NCBI GenBank assembly: GCA_964517175.1
Contig: CAZFBU010000009.1
Coordinates: 1-47,161, forward strand
Length of the DNA: 47,161 bases
Direction: 5' to 3'
DNA from: JADJNW01 sp964517175
GTDB taxonomy: Bacteria > Bacteroidota > Bacteroidia > Chitinophagales > Saprospiraceae
Below are positions 17,105-26,214 of the stretch, piece by piece. Each line of letters opens with the position of its first letter. The first letter of the stretch is position 1. The translations under genes and the position numbers were made by a program. The notes under the pieces are model-generated. The model made no database searches and was not told the origin of the DNA. It saw only the letters and a program-made list of their open reading frames with translations.

Positions 17105-17833
17105 TTATCGCCTGAAAAGCCCGTATTTCAGGATGCAGTAAATAGCGCGGAAGCCGTCGCGCCAGCCAATTTTTTTGCCCTCCTGGTAGGTGCGTCCATA
17201 ATAAGAAATACCCACCTCATAGATTCGCACGCCCCGCACCCGCGCGATTTTGGCCGTCACTTCCGGTTCAAAGCCAAAGCGCTTTTCCTGCAGGTCGAGA
17301 TTTTTGATCAAATCCGTACGGAACAGCTTGTAGCAGGTTTCCATGTCCGTCAGGTTGAGATCGGTAAACATATTCGACAAAAAAGTGAGGAATTTATTCC
17401 CGATGGAATGCCAGAAGAACAAAATCCGGTGCGGATTGCCCCCCATAAAACGCGAGCCATAAACCACATCGGCAAAGCCTTTCAGCACCGGATTGAGCAG
17501 TAGGTTGTACTCTTCGGGGTCGTATTCCAGATCCGCATCCTGGATGATGAGATAGTCGCCCGTTGCTCGCGCAATGCCCGTGTGCAGCGCCGCGCCTTTA
17601 CCTTTATTGACTTCATGCTTAAAATACTGAATGTTCAAATCCGGGTGAGCGCCTTTGTATTTCAAAACAGCATCTTCAGTATCATCTTTAGAACAATCAT
17701 TAACAACGATTAATTCTTTTTCAATACCGTGAAGCAACCGAACCGCTCTGATTTTATCCAGTATGAAATGAATCGTTTTTCCCTCATTGTAAGCAGGAAT
17801 AATGATCGAAAGCTTTCGGATGCTGATACTCAT
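17105..17833 (-). CDS. Family 2 glycosyltransferase (dolichyl-phosphate mannose synthase-like)
   Basis: A 242-residue GT-A enzyme without TM helices. It transfers a sugar from a nucleotide donor, in this subgroup usually to polyprenyl phosphate at the membrane. Seen: LSIIIPAYNEGKTI at the N-terminus, VVNDCSKDDT, VNKGKGAALHTGIARATGDY, the metal-binding DAD (residues 99-101) in QDADLEYDP, and the acceptor-region motifs YGSRFMGG and DMETCYKLFR. The start at 17833 gives the N-terminus usual for the family. The next gene upstream on this strand is a HAD-like protein. The specific sugar cannot be read from the sequence. Confidence 0.9.
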   Translation of the reverse strand: MSISIRKLSIIIPAYNEGKTIHFILDKIRAVRLLHGIEKELIVVNDCSKDDTEDAVLKYKGAHPDLNIQYFKHEVNKGKGAALHTGIARATGDYLIIQDADLEYDPEEYNLLLNPVLKGFADVVYGSRFMGGNPHRILFFWHSIGNKFLTFLSNMFTDLNLTDMETCYKLFRTDLIKNLDLQEKRFGFEPEVTAKIARVRGVRIYEVGISYYGRTYQEGKKIGWRDGFRAIYCILKYGLFRR

Positions 17834-18000
17834 AGGAGAAGCATTTGGGCGCGCCTCGCGCTGCGATTTTCATGTGGCGTTAAAGTTAACAAAATCATGC
17901 CAGTATGCAGGGTAAGCCGCTCTGAGAACATCGAAATACATGCCGAAAGGAACCATTTCACTTTTTTACACCTCCCCCAGATGGTTGAAAATAAGCAGTC

Positions 18001-18432
18001 TTAGTCTTTAAAGACCTCTATTTCGTGATTTTCCACCACCAGATCGGTAAACTTTCCCTTGAAGCGAGTTGCCCGCACGATGTGGTTGTCGATCCAGTGA
18101 TAATTGCCGCCGCGCGGCTTACCGAATACGATACCGTGATATTTAAAGCCGTTTTTTTGCAGCCAGTTCTCGGTCACCGGGCGATGCTCCTCGGTGCGGG
18201 AAGTGAAGAAAGTGATCACGTGTCCTTCCTCATACCACTTGTTGATAATTTTCAGCGCATCGGGATAGGGCAGGCAAGTTGCCATTCGCTCCGGCTCTTC
18301 ATTGGGTATATCATCACAGATCGTTCCGTCGATATCGATCATGAAATTTTTCATACCTTCCAGCAAAGTCGGGCTGAGCTTCTCTCCCTTTTCATTGTAA
18401 GTTTCTTTCAAATAAGAATTATCCGCAGTCAT
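18001..18432 (-). CDS. Small HAD-like phosphatase, polysaccharide-biosynthesis type
   Basis: A 143-residue protein with the HAD motifs: DIDGT (Asp 33 and Asp 35, nucleophile and acid/base), the motif II threonine/serine region TFFTSRTEEH, and a lysine in FGKPRGG for motif III; the motif IV acidic pair may be WIDNH. It has no cap domain. Similar small proteins sit near sugar or capsule genes, and a GT2 gene follows 167 bases downstream, so a role on a phosphorylated sugar is a reasonable guess. The cytoplasmic substrate is unknown. Confidence 0.75.
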   Translation of the reverse strand: MTADNSYLKETYNEKGEKLSPTLLEGMKNFMIDIDGTICDDIPNEEPERMATCLPYPDALKIINKWYEEGHVITFFTSRTEEHRPVTENWLQKNGFKYHGIVFGKPRGGNYHWIDNHIVRATRFKGKFTDLVVENHEIEVFKD

Positions 18433-18460
18433 AGTTCTGATACTTTTTTCTTTTAGCGTT

Positions 18461-18468
18461 CAAAGTTA
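18461..18468 (-). promoter_or_regulatory. -7 element for the HAD-like gene
   Basis: On the minus strand the sequence reads TAACTTTG, an exact TAnnTTTG match, 28 bases before the start codon. A matching -33 box is not at the expected distance. Confidence 0.45.
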
Positions 18469-18570
18469 GGGTAAAATATACAAAAAGTCCATTGGTGGCG
18501 TCAAAACGCGCCCAAGTTTTACAATTAATTAATACATTGACCACAATTAGCAGTCTTTCATAGTCTTGAT

Positions 18571-19473
18571 TTAGAAAGAGATATAATCCGCCGGATTCAC
18601 TGGAATGCCTTTGTGCCAAAGCTCGAAATGCAAATGCGGTCCGCTGCTAAGCGTGCCGGTATTGCCGATGATGGCGACGGCTTCGCCCGAACGAACAAAA
18701 CTGCCGACAGATTTCAGCAGGGCGGAATTGTGTTTGTAAAAAGTAATGATATTATTGGTATGCTGTATGCCGATGGTGTAGCCGGTTTCCTGCGTCCAGT
18801 CGGAAAAGATAATAAACCCATCCATGGCCGCCTTGATGGCTGTATTTTTGGGAGCCAGGATATCCACGCCGTAGTGTTTTTTATCCGGCATGAAAGCAGC
18901 GCTGATCTCCCCCGTTACGGGTGGGGAGAAGAATAATTGTTCGAGCGGAACATCGCGGGGCGAAAAATTGGTAGCCCGCCCGCCTTTTGCTTTTTCGCCA
19001 ATTTCGGCAATTTCGACTTCCTGGCGCAGTTGTTCATCGTCGGTCGTACGGTCGATTTCCACCAGGCTGCTGTCCTGCACAAAATTAGTGACCTGGGGCA
19101 CATCTTCGGCGGTTTCCACATCCCCGACCAGCATTTTGCGTACGCTCTCGGCGTACGTGCGGTGCGCTTCCAGTTCTTTCTCCATGCTTTCTACCTGCCG
19201 GTACAGTTCATAAATCTGACGATCATTACCCGGATTGCCACTGAAGCCCGGAATGTATCGCTTGAGCGGCGTATAGGCGATACTCGCCGCCACCAGTACG
19301 GCAATAATGACGATAATGGTGCTCAATGCGATGTACACATTCAGCAGGGTAAGCCGGTAAGAGCCGACCTCGGCGAAGGTTTCATCGTTCATAACGACCA
19401 GCCGGTAGGTATTCTGGAGTCTATCTTTTGTATGTTTGAACCAGCTCCTTACGCGTTCACTTATTTTCGACAT
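18571..19473 (-). CDS. Membrane-anchored M23 peptidase (LytM-type)
   Basis: A 300-residue protein: a basic cytoplasmic N-terminus, one TM helix (about 43-66), a probable coiled coil (about 85-160), and a C-terminal LytM domain. Zinc ligands are His 200 and Asp 204 (HYGVD) and His 282 (HLH); the catalytic His is probably His 248. All are present, so it should cut peptidoglycan cross-bridges in the periplasm. The layout (TM, coiled coil, LytM) resembles the enzymes that shape cell-wall growth. The promoter should lie in the 203-base divergent region shared with the PorW gene. Confidence 0.92.
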   Translation of the reverse strand: MSKISERVRSWFKHTKDRLQNTYRLVVMNDETFAEVGSYRLTLLNVYIALSTIIVIIAVLVAASIAYTPLKRYIPGFSGNPGNDRQIYELYRQVESMEKELEAHRTYAESVRKMLVGDVETAEDVPQVTNFVQDSSLVEIDRTTDDEQLRQEVEIAEIGEKAKGGRATNFSPRDVPLEQLFFSPPVTGEISAAFMPDKKHYGVDILAPKNTAIKAAMDGFIIFSDWTQETGYTIGIQHTNNIITFYKHNSALLKSVGSFVRSGEAVAIIGNTGTLSSGPHLHFELWHKGIPVNPADYISF

Positions 19474-19530
19474 AAAACCTGAGCTTTGTTAATTATCTCC
19501 TCTCGCACACTATAATTTAGGTTTTTGCGA

Positions 19531-19563
19531 TTTGAAGTCTTAGGAATAAATGCGTTATCTTTG
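19531..19563 (+). promoter_or_regulatory. Promoter of the PorW/SprE gene
   Basis: TTTG (19531-19534), 21 bases, then TATCTTTG (19556-19563): both Bacteroidota boxes match at accepted spacing. The ATG follows 113 bases downstream, leaving a long leader. Confidence 0.65.
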
Positions 19564-19676
19564 TTTCCTATAAATATGCAAAGTTAACAGATTAAACGAA
19601 GCAGGGCGAATTAATAGGTGTTTTTATCCCTGGTTTTGTATTTTTTTAACAAAAAGTCACCTGCGCTTTGAAACAC

Positions 19677-22598
19677 ATGAATCGGACGTTTTTCTTACTG
19701 GCAATTATCGCATTATCGGCTTGGGCGTGTACCACCACAAAACGACGGGGAGAGGTATCCGGTCTTAAAAAGTTCTACCACGATGTCACGGCGAAATACA
19801 ATGGCTATTTCAATGCAAATGAGATCATGGAAGCGACTTTCGCCCAACTGGACAACCAGCACCAGGATGATTTCAATAAACAATTGCCGCTCTTTCCATA
19901 CCTCGAAAATAAAAACCCGGAGAGTTACTATCCTGCACTGGATACGGCTATTAAAAAAGTTTCGGTTGTCGTAAACCTCCATCGCGAAAGCCAGTGGACG
20001 GACGACTGCTACCTTCTGGTGGGGAAAGCCCGCTTTCTGAAGCAGGATTACGAATCGGCGCAAAATACATTCCAGTATATTCTCAACAACTTCGACCCGG
20101 CGGACATGGATAAGCCGCAGGATAAAAAAGCGACGGCCCAGCGCGATGAAAAACGCCCCACCGCCCGCGAAGCTGCCAAAGAACGAAAACTCACCGCCAA
20201 AGAGCGGAAAAAGGAGCGCAAGCAAATTCAGAAAGAACGCAAAAAGCGCATCAAACAGCAAAAACGCGAACGCAAGCGCTACAATAAAGCGGTAAAAAAA
20301 GCCCGAAAGAAGGGCACGCCGCCGCCCAAACGCCCCGGCCGGGAAGAACGGGAGGAACAGGCGCCACTGCCCGAATTAAACCCGGAAGACGAGCAAAAGG
20401 ACGAGGATAAGCCAACCCCCGAACCTCCGGCACCACCCGAAGAAGACGACCCGAATTATTTCCTGAAGCACCGCCCCGTCTTTCAGGAGGCAAAGTTATG
20501 GCTCGCAAAAACCTACATCGAACGCGATAACCTCAGCGCTGCCCAGCGCCTGCTTACCGAACTGATCGAAGCAAAAAATACATTCCCCGACATCCGCGCC
20601 GAGGTAGAACCTGTGCAGGCTTATCTCTATTTGCAACAGGGCGAGCCGCAATTGGCAATTCCGCATCTGGAACAAGCCGTGGAAATGACCAGTAAAAATG
20701 ATGGCAAGGCGCGCTATGCCTATGTGCTGGCACAACTCCACCAGGCAGCAGGCAGAAGCGACCGGGCTTACGCTACCTTCGACCGGGTGCTGAAATACAC
20801 CAATGACTACAACGTGGAATTTAATGCCCGTCTCCGCATGGCGCAAAATGCATGGCTGAGCGGACGGGGCAGCAACCAGGATGCCATCGCCAACCTGGAA
20901 AAAATGCTCAAAGACGAGAAAAACCTGGAATACAGAGATCAGATTTATTACGCCCTGGCAAGCATTGCACTGAAATCGGGCGACCGGCAAAAAGGTATTG
21001 AAAACCTGGAACTCGCACTCCAATACGGCGGACAAAACCAGTCGCAAGCTACCGAAACCAACTATACACTGGCACAGTTGTACCTCGAAGAAGAAGATTT
21101 TGTGCCTGCGAAAAAATACCTTGATGCTACTTTGAATAGCATGAATACCAATGATTCGCGCTACAAGGAAGTAAAAAACCTGAGTGAAAACCTGACCGAA
21201 ATCGCGACAAATCTCGAAATCATTGCCCTCCAGGACAGCCTGCTGCGCATCAGCAAAATGACGGATGATGAAAAGCGGGAATTTGCCGCCCGCCTGAAAA
21301 AACAGCGTCAGGAAGAACGCGATGCTGCCGCCGCAAATGCAACGACGAACACCACCGCCGGTAATCTGCCGCCACCAGCCCTGCAAAAGCAGAGCGAGTT
21401 TTTCGCCTATGACGACCGCGGCGTGAAGCAGGGAAAACGAGATTTCCAGCGCAAATGGGGCAATCGCGCGCTGGAAGATAACTGGCGACGCTCCAACAAA
21501 CAATCTTTCGAAGGAGATGAAGCAGGCGATGGAAGCGCTACGGCAGCTCCCGTTGCAGCCGTGAGCGAAGAAGAAGCAGAGGATATTCTGGCAGGTATTC
21601 CGAGTTCAGAGCAAGAAATTGCCATTGCAAATATCAAACTGCGCGATGCGCTTTTCATCCTCGGCAAGCTCTACCGCGACCGACTCGGCAACAACGAAAA
21701 AGCAGTAGCTTCACTGGAAGACCTCAACCGTCGGTACCCGGAGAATAACTTCGAACTGGACTCCTGGTATTACTTGTACATGGCCCATACCGACCTCCGC
21801 AATAATGCAAAAGCGCAGGAGTATGCCAACAAAATTCTCGAAAAATATCCCTCAACGAATTACGCCAAAATAATTAAGGATCCGAATTATATCGTAGAGG
21901 TGCGCAACGAAGCGCAAAAGCTTTCCGATTATTACGATAATGCCTATCTCGATTTTCAAAAAGGGCGTTACCAACAGGCTTTCGACAAGAGCGTCAAGGC
22001 ACGGGAGCTTTTTGGGGCGCGCAACACCCTACAGCCGAAGTTTGCACTGCTCACAGCACTGAGCACCGGCAATCTGAAAGGGCGCGATGACTACATCTCC
22101 TCGCTGAATGAGGTGGTATCGAAATATCCAAATACCGAAGAGCAGAAATACGCCCGGGAAATCCTGCGATTACTCGGCGCTTCCTCCGGCGGCCGATTGC
22201 CCGGCAACCAGCAGGTGGAAGCCGATCAGTTTGAGGTGAATGACGACCAGGTGCATTCGGTCATCATTGCGCTGGAAGATGGCAGTGCCTTGAACGACAG
22301 CCGCAACGCCGTTTCTGACTATAATCGGAAGTATCACGATTCTGAAAGATTGCGCATCTCGGATGTCTATCTCATCAATGGGGAAGTGCGCACGCCGCTC
22401 ATCGTGGTGCGTCGCTTCAAAAACAAGGACGACGCCATGCGTTACTACAATGCCGTTCAAAAAAACAAGGCAGATTTTATACCTTCAAAGTACAGTTACG
22501 AGGTGTATGCCATTACTCAAACCAACTATGGCAAGCTGTTTGCGTCCGTAAAAGACGTAGCCGTTTACAAGGCTTTTTTTGATGCGAATTACAAGTAG
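19677..22598 (+). CDS. porW: PorW/SprE-family gliding and type IX secretion lipoprotein
   Basis: A 973-residue TPR lipoprotein. I use the ATG at 19677; an in-frame TTG at 19668 would add only three residues. The signal peptide ends LSAWAC with the lipid Cys at residue 18. Diagnostic is the N-terminal block FYHDVTAKYNGYFNANEI, found in PorW/SprE. The protein links the T9SS outer ring to the PorLM motor. After the first TPRs comes an odd segment (about 145-257): a run rich in Lys/Arg/Glu followed by an acidic, proline-rich stretch; TPR repeats then continue to about residue 860. A short C-terminal domain ends the protein (YEVYAITQTNYGKLF). It stands alone, with its own promoter. Confidence 0.9.
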   Translation: MNRTFFLLAIIALSAWACTTTKRRGEVSGLKKFYHDVTAKYNGYFNANEIMEATFAQLDNQHQDDFNKQLPLFPYLENKNPESYYPALDTAIKKVSVVVNLHRESQWTDDCYLLVGKARFLKQDYESAQNTFQYILNNFDPADMDKPQDKKATAQRDEKRPTAREAAKERKLTAKERKKERKQIQKERKKRIKQQKRERKRYNKAVKKARKKGTPPPKRPGREEREEQAPLPELNPEDEQKDEDKPTPEPPAPPEEDDPNYFLKHRPVFQEAKLWLAKTYIERDNLSAAQRLLTELIEAKNTFPDIRAEVEPVQAYLYLQQGEPQLAIPHLEQAVEMTSKNDGKARYAYVLAQLHQAAGRSDRAYATFDRVLKYTNDYNVEFNARLRMAQNAWLSGRGSNQDAIANLEKMLKDEKNLEYRDQIYYALASIALKSGDRQKGIENLELALQYGGQNQSQATETNYTLAQLYLEEEDFVPAKKYLDATLNSMNTNDSRYKEVKNLSENLTEIATNLEIIALQDSLLRISKMTDDEKREFAARLKKQRQEERDAAAANATTNTTAGNLPPPALQKQSEFFAYDDRGVKQGKRDFQRKWGNRALEDNWRRSNKQSFEGDEAGDGSATAAPVAAVSEEEAEDILAGIPSSEQEIAIANIKLRDALFILGKLYRDRLGNNEKAVASLEDLNRRYPENNFELDSWYYLYMAHTDLRNNAKAQEYANKILEKYPSTNYAKIIKDPNYIVEVRNEAQKLSDYYDNAYLDFQKGRYQQAFDKSVKARELFGARNTLQPKFALLTALSTGNLKGRDDYISSLNEVVSKYPNTEEQKYAREILRLLGASSGGRLPGNQQVEADQFEVNDDQVHSVIIALEDGSALNDSRNAVSDYNRKYHDSERLRISDVYLINGEVRTPLIVVRRFKNKDDAMRYYNAVQKNKADFIPSKYSYEVYAITQTNYGKLFASVKDVAVYKAFFDANYK

Positions 22599-22613
22599 GT
22601 AGCAAGCGGAATT

Positions 22614-22761
22614 TTGCAAGGTGTACGCACAGAGATGGGCGGACAGGCAGCGCCACGTTCGGTAGAAAAAGGAGCGGAAACGCCGGTATGGCTGGCAACG
22701 GAAGCACCGCAATGGCACACCGGCAAGTTTTTTCAAGGACAAGGAAGAAATCCCCTGGTAA
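22614..22761 (+). pseudogene. Remnant of a short-chain dehydrogenase (C-terminal end only)
   Basis: Just after the PorW stop, the plus strand reads GVRTEMGGQAAPRSVEKGAE, then TPVWLATEAPQWHTGKFF. This is the C-terminal signature of a classical SDR (VRTDMGG..A..SVEEGA.TPVWLAT...TGKFF.D). At a run of six T (near 22729-22734) the frame is lost; with five T it would go on as KDKEEIPW and a stop at 22759-22761, exactly how these proteins end. The Rossmann part is absent, so the gene was cut by a deletion and then frameshifted. The frameshift alone could be an assembly error; the missing 5' part could not. Confidence 0.75.
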
Positions 22762-22811
22762 CACAAAACTTTGGCAGTACGCGCATGGCACGCGCCAATC
22801 AAAGATTAGCG

Positions 22812-23411
22812 CTACTCGCGCAGAAACTCAAGTTCGTCCCGATTGGAAAGTTTCACCACCACAGAAGGCTCGCTGACGGTCTTCTCATTTTGACGATATT
22901 TCACGACAAAGTCCACCGCTTCAATAATTTCTGAACTGATGGCGCCGAAGTTGGTCGGGAAGGTGCCTTCGCCCATACTGGCAAAAGCTGCCAGCAATGG
23001 TTCGCCGTGTGCCCGGATGAGCGCCCGGCAGAAGTCATCCTGCGCCACGCGCACAGCAATGCTGCCATCGGGAGCGGTAGCGCTGGCGGGCAGATTGCGG
23101 GCGCGATCGAAGACAATCGTCAGTGGCCGCATGTGGTAGATGAGTAATGTTTCTAACTTAGGGTGTACTTGTTCGACATAATTTTTCAGCATTGTTACAG
23201 AATCAACCAGGATTTCAAAATTTTTTGTGGTCGATTTCTTTTTGATTGCCATTACTTTTTCAATAGCCTGGGGATTCGTTGCGTCACATCCAATGCTCCA
23301 GACGGTATCCGTCGGATAGAGGATGACGCCGCCTTCCTGCAGGGCGTTCAGCGCCCCTTCGATATCGTATTCCTGCACCATACGAATCTTTTCTTTTGTA
23401 TAGGTCGTCAT
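22812..23411 (-). CDS. Sua5/YciO/YrdC-family protein with divergent active-site motifs
   Basis: A 199-residue protein of the family that makes threonylcarbamoyl-AMP for the t6A modification of tRNAs. Seen: GGVILYPTDTVWSIGCDATN near the start, RPLTIVF, GSIAVRV. Two otherwise strongly kept motifs have changed: the KxR motif reads IKKKSTTKNF, and the STSAN block that binds substrate reads AAFAS followed by MGEGTFPTNF. The fold is kept and the frame is open, so it is expressed but may have lost synthase activity or act as a YciO-type relative. An in-frame ATG ten codons in (23381) could also be the start. Confidence 0.82.
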   Translation of the reverse strand: MTTYTKEKIRMVQEYDIEGALNALQEGGVILYPTDTVWSIGCDATNPQAIEKVMAIKKKSTTKNFEILVDSVTMLKNYVEQVHPKLETLLIYHMRPLTIVFDRARNLPASATAPDGSIAVRVAQDDFCRALIRAHGEPLLAAFASMGEGTFPTNFGAISSEIIEAVDFVVKYRQNEKTVSEPSVVVKLSNRDELEFLRE

Positions 23412-23792
23412 AAATCCTTGGTTTAGCTTCTTCTTGCTCGTTTACATGGTACAAATGTTTGGGGTAAAGGGTTTGAACAACCGACCACAACGCGCTGTTT
23501 TTCGCACGACTGTCAGCAATATTACGAACCCTCATTAATCTTTTTATAAATTGCATATTCTGAGCCAACAAAGTTTATTTTTGGGCGTATCACAATGATA
23601 AAATCCCCATTAAAACATAACTTTCGGCAAGTGTATTGTTTGCAGCCGAGACTAAATGACAAGAACGCCCGATGCCAGCCAATTATTATTGCATTCAAAA
23701 AAAATTCAAAAAGCCCGGCTTTTGCGTCACAAAACCACTGCATCCGTGCGTTTACTATGGAATGAGAATATTACACCGTTAATCCAAGAACT
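23412..23792. promoter_or_regulatory. Divergent intergenic region with a promoter for the PKD-protein gene
   Basis: No gene is visible in these 381 bases. TATTTTTG at 23576-23583 fits TAnnTTTG, with TTG at 23551-23553, 22 bases upstream, as a possible -33 box; it would give the PKD gene a leader of about 200 bases. A 6-bp hairpin (AAAAGC/GCTTTT, 23709-23723) lies in that leader. Confidence 0.45.
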
Positions 23793-26066
23793 ATGCAGCA
23801 AGAAAACTTCCTGCGGATGGCAGGCATACTACTGGGAATTTTTTTGACATTCCAATTGCAGGGGCGGCACATCATCGGCGGTGGCATGACGTACACCTGC
23901 CTGGGCGAGGGGCGGTACGAGTTCGAGATTAAGGCTTATCGCGATTGTTTTTGTACCAACTGTGCAGAATTTGACCCGCAGGCATTCGTTGCCGTTTATC
24001 GTTGTAATGGCGCCGATTGCGGCAGCTTGTCGCAAACTCAGTTTTTTGGTCGCGTCAATGTCAACCTCGGCAACGTCAGAAGAATAGACGCGCCGGATTA
24101 CCCCTGCCTCATCCCCCCCAATATCTGCGTGCAGGAAGGCACGTACAATTTCACGCTCAACCTGCCGGTTTCTGAAGACAGCTACCACATTTCCTACCAG
24201 CGCTGCTGCCGGAATGTGACGATCAACAACCTCATCAACCCGGATGGACAAGGCGCCACCTACACCGTGGAAATAACGCCTGAAGCTCAGCGCCTCTGCA
24301 ACAGCAGCCCGAAATTTCGCAGCTTCCCACCCACGGTCATCTGCGCCGGCGAACCGCTGGATTTCGACCACTCCGCTACGGATGCCGATGGCGACCAGTT
24401 GGTTTACGAGTTTTGCGCTCCTTTTCAGGGTGGCGGCCCGATCACAGACGACCCGTTGCTGTTTTCCAGTTGTGCCGGTGCTTATCCGAATCCGGCCTGC
24501 CCGCCGCCGTATCGTTTGGTGAGTTTTGCAACGCCTACCTATACCCCTTCAGCTCCATTGGGCTTCAACCCCAATGCGCCGGGCGAAAGTGCGCTGCGCA
24601 TCGACCCTGCGACGGGCAGAATCACCGGCATTCCGCCCGTACAGGGGCAGTTCGTCGTGGGAGTTTGTGTATCAGAATTCAGAAATGGTGTACTGCTGAG
24701 CCGCATTGTACGCGATTTCCAGTTCAATGTTGCCAGTTGCGATCCGCAGGTATTTGCTAAAGTGAAAGCCGATGAGGTCATCGATGGGCAGCAATATTTT
24801 ATCAATTCCTGCGGCGCAACCGAAGTGACGATCGAAAACGAAAGTTTTTTGCAGCAATTTATCCGGGATTATGAATGGCGATTCGACATCAACGGGCAGC
24901 AGCAAACTTACAGCGAATGGAACCCCACCGTAACCTTCCCCGGCGAGGGCAACTACAATGGACAACTGCTGCTCAACCCCGGAACGGATTGCGGCGATAC
25001 TGCCAATGTGTTCATCAATATTTTTCCGGCTATATCCGCTGATTTTGAATTCACTTACGACACCTGCGTCGCCGGACCGGTAGAATTCACGGACCTTTCC
25101 GTAACCGGCAGCGAACGCATCACCGACTGGGAGTGGTCATTTGGCGACGGCAACACGTCCGCTCAGCAAAACCCCAGACATACCTACCGGACACCCGGCG
25201 ATATACCGGCAGCGCTCACCGTAACCGACGTCAATAACTGTCAGGATACCCGTATCCGGAGTATTCCTTACTTCCCAGTGCCGGCGGTGCTGATTATTGC
25301 CCCCAGCGAGTTTGTGGGCTGTGCTCCGGCAGAAATATTTTTCAGCAACCTCTCGACGCCCATTGACGATACCTACAGTATTTTCTGGAACTTCGGCGAT
25401 GGCGGAAGTAGCAGCGACATCAGCCCCACGCATATCTTCGAGACACCCGGCACCTACTCGGTATCCATTGATCTGGTTTCGCCCATTGGCTGCCAGACGG
25501 ATACAGTGTTCAACGACCTGATCGTCGTGCAGGAATCGCCCCGGGCAAACTTTGCCTACGCCCCGCCCGAACCCAGCAATATCAATCCGCAGGTATTCTT
25601 CACCGACCAGTCAGAACGAGCCATTCGCTGGCTCTGGGATTTTGACGACGGCACAACGTCCACGCTGCAAAGCCCAACCCACAATTTTCGGGATACCGGG
25701 CGGTATGAAGTGAAACAGATTGTGACCCATCCCAGCGGCTGCATGGATACGCTCATACAACTGGTGGACGTACGCCCGGAAGTGCGATACCACCTGCCGA
25801 ATGCTTTCACGCCCAATAGCGATGCGCTGAACGATACTTACCTCGGCGTAGGCCTGATGGATGGCGCTACCAATTTCAGTATGACCATCTGGAATCGCTG
25901 GGGCGAAATGATCTTTGAAACCAATAATCCCGACGAAGGCTGGAATGGACGAAAATTCAACAGCGGCGTCGAGTCGCCCAACGGTGTGTATGTCGTGGTG
26001 GTCACTTTCAGAGGCCCCAGAGGAGAAAAATTTGAGTTTAAAACTTTTGCCACTTTGATAAGGTGA
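23793..26066 (+). CDS. Secreted PKD-repeat protein with type-B T9SS C-terminal domain
   Basis: A 757-residue exported protein. A short hydrophobic N-terminus (AGILLGIFLTFQLQG) precedes the mature start RHIIGGGMTYTCLG, which many gliding-associated proteins share. A cysteine-rich N-terminal domain (CFCTNC, CNGADC, RCCRN) comes first, then a cadherin-like stretch (DATDGDQL-type), and three PKD domains marked by WSFGDGNTS, WNFGDGGSS and WDFDDGTTS (about 415-680). The C-terminus (about 675-757; LPNAFTPNSDALND, WNRWGEMIFET, WNGR, PNGVYV) is the gliding-motility-associated CTD, the type-B sorting signal of the T9SS. It should be exported by the PorP/PorW machinery encoded nearby and be surface-bound or released. 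Confidence 0.92.
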   Translation: MQQENFLRMAGILLGIFLTFQLQGRHIIGGGMTYTCLGEGRYEFEIKAYRDCFCTNCAEFDPQAFVAVYRCNGADCGSLSQTQFFGRVNVNLGNVRRIDAPDYPCLIPPNICVQEGTYNFTLNLPVSEDSYHISYQRCCRNVTINNLINPDGQGATYTVEITPEAQRLCNSSPKFRSFPPTVICAGEPLDFDHSATDADGDQLVYEFCAPFQGGGPITDDPLLFSSCAGAYPNPACPPPYRLVSFATPTYTPSAPLGFNPNAPGESALRIDPATGRITGIPPVQGQFVVGVCVSEFRNGVLLSRIVRDFQFNVASCDPQVFAKVKADEVIDGQQYFINSCGATEVTIENESFLQQFIRDYEWRFDINGQQQTYSEWNPTVTFPGEGNYNGQLLLNPGTDCGDTANVFINIFPAISADFEFTYDTCVAGPVEFTDLSVTGSERITDWEWSFGDGNTSAQQNPRHTYRTPGDIPAALTVTDVNNCQDTRIRSIPYFPVPAVLIIAPSEFVGCAPAEIFFSNLSTPIDDTYSIFWNFGDGGSSSDISPTHIFETPGTYSVSIDLVSPIGCQTDTVFNDLIVVQESPRANFAYAPPEPSNINPQVFFTDQSERAIRWLWDFDDGTTSTLQSPTHNFRDTGRYEVKQIVTHPSGCMDTLIQLVDVRPEVRYHLPNAFTPNSDALNDTYLGVGLMDGATNFSMTIWNRWGEMIFETNNPDEGWNGRKFNSGVESPNGVYVVVVTFRGPRGEKFEFKTFATLIR

Positions 26067-26096
26067 ATGCAGCAATATATTTTTTAAAAAATACAT

Positions 26097-26126
26097 TTTG
26101 AATTTACTTAAAAAAACGTACCTTTG
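26097..26126 (+). promoter_or_regulatory. Promoter of rplS
   Basis: TTTG (26097-26100), 18 bases, TACCTTTG (26119-26126): full match to the Bacteroidota consensus, 88 bases before the rplS start. Confidence 0.75.
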
Positions 26127-26214
26127 CACCGCTATTTTTCAGACGTTGGGTTCTGTGAAAACAAAAACCGCAGCATACCAACCGCTCTTAATGCACTTAT
26201 AAAATCACAAAGCA

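Noticed and set aside
17079..17141. Short plus-strand frame after the OppB gene that might be the start of a second permease
   Set aside because: Only 20 codons (MALNEEVGAYRL...), no TM sequence, and it overlaps the end of the glycosyltransferase.
23709..23723. AAAAGC/GCTTTT hairpin as a terminator before the PKD gene
   Set aside because: Six base pairs, three-base loop and no T-run beyond the stem.
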